Of a stretch of DNA of 64,000 bases, positions 58,674-64,000 are shown in pieces; position 1 is the first letter of the stretch; each line of letters starts with the position of its first letter. This DNA comes from Castor canadensis (lineage: Eukaryota > Chordata > Mammalia > Rodentia > Castoridae). The stretch lies in contig NC_133398.1 of NCBI RefSeq assembly GCF_047511655.1, positions 54,961,638 to 55,025,637 on the forward strand, given 5' to 3'. A program made the position numbers and the translations under genes. Below the pieces are notes generated by a model. The model was not told the origin of the DNA and did no database searches. It saw nothing but the letters and a program-made list of their open reading frames with translations.

Positions 58674-58818
58674 TTCTTGGTGGTTTTGGGGGTTGAACTC
58701 AGGGCTTCGTACTTGGTGTTCTTAACACTTGCCATTGGATGAGATGGGGTCTTGTGAACTGAACTTTGCCCCAGAGGCTCTTAAACCTGTAAGTATTTAG
58801 GATTACTGCCAGTTGAGA
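58674..58818 (-). mobile_element. Degraded dimeric B1 + ID-like SINE
   Basis: GGTGGTTTTGGGGGTTGAACTCAGGGCTTCGTACTTGG (ID-like) then GATGGGGTCTTGTGAACTGAACTTTGCCCCAG and TAAGTATTTAGGATTACTGCCAG (B1-like). Internal deletions in both halves. Confidence 0.75.
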
Positions 58819-59044
58819 CAACAGCCCTGCCTTGCATTGGATAGGCCAATAGGCAGGGGGCAGAAAAAGACTTTAATCATCTTCTTTTTCTTTATCTTTG
58901 TATTTTACCATCCTGGATGAGAGGCAGAGAAGCTGTTACTCATCAGGACCATCAGTGACCATGGCTATCCAGGCATCAGTAAGAAAGATAAAGCATCTTT
59001 TTATATGATTTAGACATCCCTGTTCAGCTGTTCAGATTGCATTC

Positions 59045-59235
59045 CTTGCTGATACTGATAGAGTAGAAAGAACTCACAATTTTGATTCAGAATATGTGAC
59101 TTCTTATTCTAGTTATACTGTTTTCTTACTGTGTGAACTTGGATAAGCTTTTATATATTGGGCCCTGATTTGCCCACCAATAAAGTAAGTATGATAGAAT
59201 ACCTCCCCACATACCTGTCTTACTGGTTTCTGAGG
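59045..59235 (+). mobile_element. MIR SINE remnant
   Basis: GAACTCACAATTTTGATTCAGAATATGTGACTTCTTATTC...CTTACTGTGTGAACTTGGATAAGC...GATTTGCCCACCAATAAAGTAAGTATGATAGAATACC follows the MIR consensus order. Confidence 0.75.
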
Positions 59236-59494
59236 GTTCTGGGTAGCATATATATGCATGTATCATATATATGTATGTATATGTGTATACATATACATTT
59301 ATGTGAAAGTGTAAAATGCCATGTCGGGAAAAATATCACAACTGACTGAAGTGTTCCAGGTATTTTACACACTTACTAAGATGCCTCTTCTCCTTTTGAC
59401 AACTTTTTGGGGGACTATGTGGCTCCTTAGGTTTACTCTTTCTTGGGTAGAGATGAGAATTGAAGCCAAGATTCATACATTATGACACATTGGG

Positions 59495-59514
59495 TCTTGG
59501 TTATGGAAATTCTT
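59495..59514. repeat. Left target-site duplication of the L1
   Basis: TCTTGGTTATGG..AAATTCTT, identical to 60085-60104. The last T's merge with the poly-T tail, so the true length may be a few bases less. Confidence 0.9.
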
Positions 59515-60084
59515 TTTTTTTTTTTTCCTTTTTCTTTTATTATTCATATGTGCATACAAGGCTTGGTTTATTTCTCCCCCCTGCCCCCACCCCCTCCCTT
59601 ACCACCCACTCCACCCCCTCCCGCTCCCCCCCTCAATACCCAGCAGAAACTATTTTGCCCTTATCTCTAATTTTGTTGTAGAGAGAGTATAAGCAATAAT
59701 AGGAAGGAACAAGGGGTTTTGCTGGTTGAGATAAGGATAGCTATACAGGGCATTGACTCACATTGATTTCCTGTGCGTGGGTGTTACCTTCTAGGTTAAT
59801 TCTTTTTAATCTAACCTTTTCTCTAGTTCCTGGTCTCCTTTTCCTATTGGCCTCAGTTGCTTTAAGGTATCTGCTTTAGTTTCTCTGCATTAAGGGCAAC
59901 AAATGCTAGCTAGTTTTTTAGGTGTCTTACCTATCCTCACCCCTCCCTTGTGTGCTCTCGCTTTTATCATGTGCTCATAGTCCAATCCCCTTGTTGTGTT
60001 TGGCCTTGATCTAATGTCCACATATGAGGGAGAACATACGATTTTTGGTCTTTTGGGCCAGGCTAACCTCACTCAGAATGATGT
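59513..60084 (-). mobile_element. 5'-truncated L1 insertion, antisense, with target-site duplication
   Basis: The plus strand opens with poly-T (the element's A-tail on the minus strand), then a C-rich tract at about 59574-59636 (the polypurine tract of the L1 3' UTR), then L1 3' text ending 'CACATATGAGGGAGAACATACGATTTTTGGTCTTTTGGGCCAGGCTAACCTCACTCAGAATGATG'. It is flanked by a 20-bp direct repeat at 59495-59514 and 60085-60104, the hallmark of target-primed reverse transcription. At about 570 bp it is severely 5'-truncated and non-coding. The perfect duplication implies a recent insertion. Confidence 0.93.
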
Positions 60085-60104
60085 TCTTGGTTATGGAAAT
60101 TCTT
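60085..60104. repeat. Right target-site duplication of the L1
   Basis: Second copy of the 20-bp direct repeat at the truncated 5' end of the antisense L1. Confidence 0.9.
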
Positions 60105-60105
60105 G

Positions 60106-60755
60106 AATTGCCATGCATTGAACTGCTAAGAAAGGAATTCAGCAGGTAACCTGGTTTAATCTACTGAAAGCTGGTGCTGAAATAAAACTAAAACTATAGT
60201 GTATTTATATGCTGAGGTCCATGGTAGAAGCAAAAACTGAATCAAAGATGTTCTTGTTCCCCATTCAGGGTTCTTTCTGTATTGCTGAAGTCTTGGATTT
60301 TTGTATTGGAAAACATGTTTATTTTTAAATTGAATTTCATATCTACTACAGCCCTAACAGTGTTGAGAGATACTCAAAAGGTTAATAAAGAGGAGTCCAA
60401 CAAGGAGCTTGTTTTTGGTTCTTATCTCATTGTCAACAACCCTTCCTCTGCCAGCGCCCCCATGACCCCCCCACCCCAAACAGCTTGGAGTGATGTACTT
60501 GTTCGAACAAAGAGCACTTAGACCTAGACTATTTAAACCTGAACCAAAATAACTGATCCACTTTAGAATTTGACATGAACAAAGTCTGGTTTCTAAGCAA
60601 TCGCACGGGAATCAGCGTTGTGTCTGATTCCAAGTCTGAGAATGGACTTTTGGCAGGGGGCAGATCTGAGCCTCTCTCCATGGTGTGGCTGCTAGGAGCA
60701 AAAGTAGGTGGGATCCCCTTGTTTCAGGAACAATAAAGTGTATTACCATTTGTGT
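60106..60755. other. Unique intronic sequence
   Basis: No supported gene or repeat. Confidence 0.4.
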
Positions 60756-60757
60756 TT

Positions 60758-60872
60758 TTGAACCAGGAAAGCAGGAGATTTGTTTTCTTGTTCCAGTCAC
60801 CAGCTTGTGGCCTTGGGCAAGTTGCTTTGAATGTCTCTGGGCCTCGTGGCAATTATCAGACCCTACAGTGTT
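60758..60872 (+). mobile_element. MIR SINE remnant
   Basis: TTTGAACCAGGAAAGCAGGAGATTTGTTTTCTTGTTCCAGTCACCAGCTTGTGGCCTTGGGCAAGTTGCTTTGAATGTCTCTGGGCC carries the MIR core phrase 'TGTGGCCTTGGGCAAGTTGCTT'. Confidence 0.85.
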
Positions 60873-60894
60873 TATTATGATGTTCTGGGTTGAG

Positions 60895-61012
60895 ACTTTT
60901 ATTGCAGCTACTCTTATTTTTTTCTTACATTTTATAAAGGAGAAAATTGAGGTTGGAAAGAACAGTAACTTAACTATGATCACACAACAACCCAAATGAA
61001 TGTCTAGTACCT
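60895..61012 (-). mobile_element. MIR-type remnant, antisense
   Basis: TTTTATAAAGGAGAAAATTGAGGTTGGAAAGAACAGTAACTTAACTATGATCACACAAC matches the 'acagatgaggaaactgaggcacagagaggttaagtaacttgcccaaggtcacacag' text. Its orientation is opposite to the neighbouring MIR. Confidence 0.65.
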
Positions 61013-61168
61013 GCCCTGTTTAAGTTGAAGCACCCTTCTAATGATAATTCCATAGGAGTCTGGGTTTGCTGTTTGATACATAAATTGTAATTAAAGAAAT
61101 AAAGTATGTAGTAAAGAAAATGATGGGTAATAAGCTTTATAAAAGAGAGTTTGCTGTCAATATCTTTT

Positions 61169-61330
61169 ATATTTCACTTTATTAGTATATACATACTAAT
61201 ATTAATATATATAATATATATATTAATATATACATACTAATAAAGTGAAATATATATATGTATATATACATATATGTACTAATAAAGTGAAATAATATAT
61301 ACATATATTGAAATATATGTATATATTTTT
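61169..61330. repeat. AT-rich palindrome with a third arm copy
   Basis: A 19-bp arm at 61169-61187 is perfectly complementary to 61235-61253, and pairing continues imperfectly towards a centre near 61211. The right-arm sequence TACTAATAAAGTGAAAT recurs at 61277-61293. Surroundings are TA-rich. It can form a long hairpin or cruciform. Confidence 0.88.
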
Positions 61331-61537
61331 TGTTGTTGTTTTGTATTTCCCCCAGTACTGGGGTTTGAACTAAGAGATTTACACTTGGAAGGCAGGCACT
61401 CTACCACTTGAGTCTTTTTTGCTCTGATTACTTTAGAGATAAGGTCTCACTTTTTGCATAGGCTGGCCTAGACTACTTAAGCTTTTTGCCTCCCACAGTT
61501 GCTAGGATGACAGGCACACACCACAATACCCAGCTTA
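61330..61537 (-). mobile_element. Dimeric B1 + ID-like SINE, antisense
   Basis: CCCAGTACTGGGGTTTGAACTAAGAGATTTACACTTGGAAGGCAGGCACTCTACCACTTGAGTC, then AGATAAGGTCTCACTTTTTGCATAGGCTGGCCTAGAC and AGTTGCTAGGATGACAGGCACACACCAC. It lies directly beside the AT palindrome. Confidence 0.9.
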
Positions 61538-61539
61538 GT

Positions 61540-62012
61540 CTATATTTATTATTGTTTGTTTATCTAATTCTACCTGTGTTTAAAATTTTTAAAGGTTGAC
61601 TATTGAAATGTGACTCACACCTGCAACTGTCAGGGACATACGCTGAAACTTTTAAGTCTATAAATAGAAGAGTTAAACGCATTTAATACTCACATAGGTA
61701 CCGCATATGGCCTAGCTACTCTTTGTAAACAGCTGTATATTGCTGTTTCTGTTTTACGGAATAATAACAAGGAAAGCGAATCTCAGGAAGGTCAGTTATC
61801 TCGTCTGTCTGTCACGTAGGTGGCTATTGGTAGGATTTGCCTGCGTTCTTTCCTTATTCTACATTGTATACCAGTAAAATTCTGTTGTTAGTTGTTATGA
61901 ATTTATCTGTTAGGGAATTTCCATGTCCATTTCTCACTGTAGAAGAGAACAGCAGGGAAGCCATCCTAGTCAGCAAAATAATTTTTAGGTCTTCAAGAAA
62001 TCACTCCAATTC
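61540..62012. other. Unique intronic sequence
   Basis: No supported gene or repeat. Confidence 0.4.
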
Positions 62013-62014
62013 TT

Positions 62015-62103
62015 TTCTTTTTCTTTTGCGGTGCTGATTGAATCTAGGGCTATAACACATGCTAGGCAAGCACTCTACTGTATGAACTACATCCCCAGCC
62101 CTT
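62015..62103 (-). mobile_element. ID-like SINE
   Basis: TTTTGCGGTGCTGATTGAATCTAGGGCTATAACACATGCTAGGCAAGCACTCTACTGTATGAACTACATCCCCAGCCC, the older 'GGCAAGCACTCTAC..CCCCAGCCC' form, close to the 34.2 kb copy. Confidence 0.87.
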
Positions 62104-62115
62104 AACTGAGGTTTG

Positions 62116-63259
62116 TATATTTTAAATGACAATAACTTTGTGTTAGTCAATGAGTTAGTCACTACTCTTTCTTCTTAAGAGTCCAGGTAAACAATTTAGA
62201 AATATTTGGAGGAATTTAGTTTTTTTCTGATCTCCTTTACTTCCCTCCCACAGTTAGTGTTCAGAACTTTGTAGGTGCCTCTTGGAACATTCCCTTCTTG
62301 GCTGCTCCTCCCTCTACCACCTCCTCATTCCTTTCTTCATTCCTGTATATCCTCTTCCTCAATAAAACTTCCATTTTCATTAATTACATGCAAAAGAATT
62401 GGTGCATATTGTAAATCAGGATTTATTTTGTGGACAAACGTAATAATATGGCATGTTGTATGTAGGGACCAAATAAATCTCTATTTTCTTTGGTGATCAT
62501 GGGAAGATTTAGAGGCAGATTTGGATAAAAATCGATAGTTTCTGTCTTATAAACCCTGTTTTCATGGAAAAGGATACTATCTTGTGTTCTGTTACTTAAA
62601 AATAACTTTGTGTAGATAAGATTTAATGCTTTAACCATTATTCTTCTAATCCATTCTTGTCATAAAGAGATCTGTAGTCTTGATAACTGTCTTTTTAATG
62701 TCTCAGAAATGGTAATTTGTCAGGTGGTTTCATACAAGAAGGATACTAAAACTTAAAAACATGCACATAGGAAGGAAACATAACTTTGGCTAATGGAAAT
62801 TGTTAGTCATAGATAATAATCACAATATTAGTATTCTACTTTACTTTGGGTTCACTTAAATAAAGAGACTATTTCTTATTAGTTTTACAGCACACCTATA
62901 ATATAAACCCTAGTGAGTACTGGACTGAGAAAGAAGAGGATGGTCTCTTTCTGGTCAGCATGCAGAGCCAATAACCTGGGGGGAGAGTTTCTCTTCTCAC
63001 TTTAGTTTATGAATAGTTTCTGGCACCTGTTCACTTCCTTAAGCTATGCCAAACCTGGAAGACATAATTTTAGAATACTAGAATATGTTTTTGACCCTTA
63101 GTGAGATTGCAGAATTTGTGGAGAACTGTAAGATAGGAAGAGCTAATGCAAAGAAGTTAAAGGATGTTATATAAACAGAAATCTTAATGAACCACCCTTA
63201 CTTTCTTCATATTTTATATTTTAAACGACAATAACCTAATGTTAATTGATGAATTCGTC
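62116..63259. other. Unique intronic stretch bounded by two similar 45-bp blocks
   Basis: 62116-62160 and 63215-63259 are about 80% identical by hand alignment (TATATTTTAAAYGACAATAAC start). They are probably two relics of one unnamed ancient repeat. No gene lies between. Confidence 0.5.
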
Positions 63260-63774
63260 GTTTACCCATTTTTTCATCCACCCTCCCAGCTTTCCTTCGA
63301 ACACAGCTAGCTTTGCCTGGGAAGCCAAATGGGGATGTTTACTATGACATAATTTCCCAGGATTAGTGGGTGCTGCTAGGAATCTTTAATCACTCTTAAG
63401 TTTTACTTTGCTACAATTCTTTCTTCCTATGTTCTATGCACTTTAAAATAGCACTCATTTTCTTTGTATTTATTTCCTTTATTTATTTGAGTATTTTCAC
63501 ATCACCCCATTAAAGCTTTAGCCAAGCCAGTTTTTAAACAACTGATTAGCTCTATCCGAATCAGTATTTTCCCCCGTTAAATAATTTTGGCTCTAGTCTG
63601 AGACTTTTCTTCATTGTGATCATAACTTTTATTTATTAGAAATTACTTTGCTTTGCTTGATCTGGGAAATACATGGTTTGTACCATTGGCTTCATAAAAT
63701 TTAAAATTTGAATCAAATTATACTACTGTTAAGCTAAAAACTTAAGTGGGTTATCAGTATAGGTGAAGCATATT

Positions 63775-64000
63775 TTTTTGTTTTTTGTTTTACTATGAAA
63801 ATTTATTTTTTTACTTTTTTTAAATTGTTTTTGCATTTATTTACATTATATACATTATTTGGGCCACCTCCCCCTGCCCAGGTGTAACATACTTCAATGT
63901 ACCAGCATGTGTCTGAACATCAGACTATTCACACTGATTTTCATTTTTAAAATTTTAAGTGTATTTTATTTTTAAGCCATTGGGTTTATTTGCCTCTCTC
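63775..64000 (-). mobile_element. Probable L1-related fragment, antisense, cut by window end
   Basis: T-rich start then 'TTTTTGCATTTATTTACATTATATACATTATTTGGGCCACCTCCCCCTGCCCAGG', the style of rodent L1 terminal sequence. I cannot place it precisely in the element. Confidence 0.4.

Noticed and set aside
1-64000. Prokaryotic-style systems (operons, CRISPR, toxin-antitoxin, integrons) and endogenous retroviruses
   Set aside because: Composition, SINEs, L1s and splice-type signals show mammalian DNA. No repeat-spacer arrays, ribosome-binding sites or LTR pairs were seen.

Overview
This is vertebrate nuclear DNA, almost certainly from a rodent. The base composition is AT-rich and intron-like, with one strong CpG island (about 1.4-3.4 kb). 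Three generations of repeats are present: old MIR and L2 fragments, L1 pieces of mixed age, and many young-to-middle-aged SINEs. The SINEs join a 7SL-derived (B1/Alu-like) part to a tRNA/ID-like part carrying the box-B-like phrase seen antisense as 'TTTGAACTCAGGGCCT ... CTACCACTTGAGCCAC'. From memory, that form fits the beaver/kangaroo-rat side of rodents (Castorimorpha, perhaps Castor). This is an inference, not a database result. I see no bacterial, phage or CRISPR features, no true tRNA or rRNA gene, and no LTR retrovirus that I can recognise.

Layout. Positions 1-1390 are unique upstream sequence. Positions 1400-3420 are a CpG-island promoter with GC boxes, a candidate first exon ending at a splice donor at 2775/2776 (with ATG codons just before it), a second strong donor at 3112/3113, and a long GA microsatellite between the two donors. 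The rest (3.4-64 kb) reads as one very long first intron of a plus-strand gene, or intron plus intergenic DNA. I could not find a convincing downstream coding exon and I do not recognise the gene, so no symbol is given.

The intron holds two adjacent antisense L1 fragments with nested SINEs (about 11.0-13.7 kb; a short translated piece looks like the C-terminal end of L1 ORF2p). Other antisense L1 3' ends lie near 23.4, 29.7, 48.1, 59.5 and probably 63.8 kb. About thirty SINEs, several microsatellites and scattered MIR/L2 relics fill much of the remainder. Long SINE-poor blocks (3.4-9.3, 20.8-26.4, 34.3-37.5, 39.8-43.7 and 53.0-58.6 kb) are where regulatory elements would most likely lie.

Most notable details: an L1 insertion at 59.5-60.1 kb with a 20-bp target-site duplication; a 25-bp perfect repeat copied 667 bp away into a SINE junction; an AT-rich palindrome with a third copy of its arm at 61.2 kb; a short element present three times at 39.36, 40.56 and 40.62 kb; and a paired E-box/forkhead/TGACAG motif cluster at 39.1-39.25 kb. 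I found no sign of a new multi-gene system. The ORFs of 60-330 codons are chance ORFs, CpG-island ORFs or repeat-derived.
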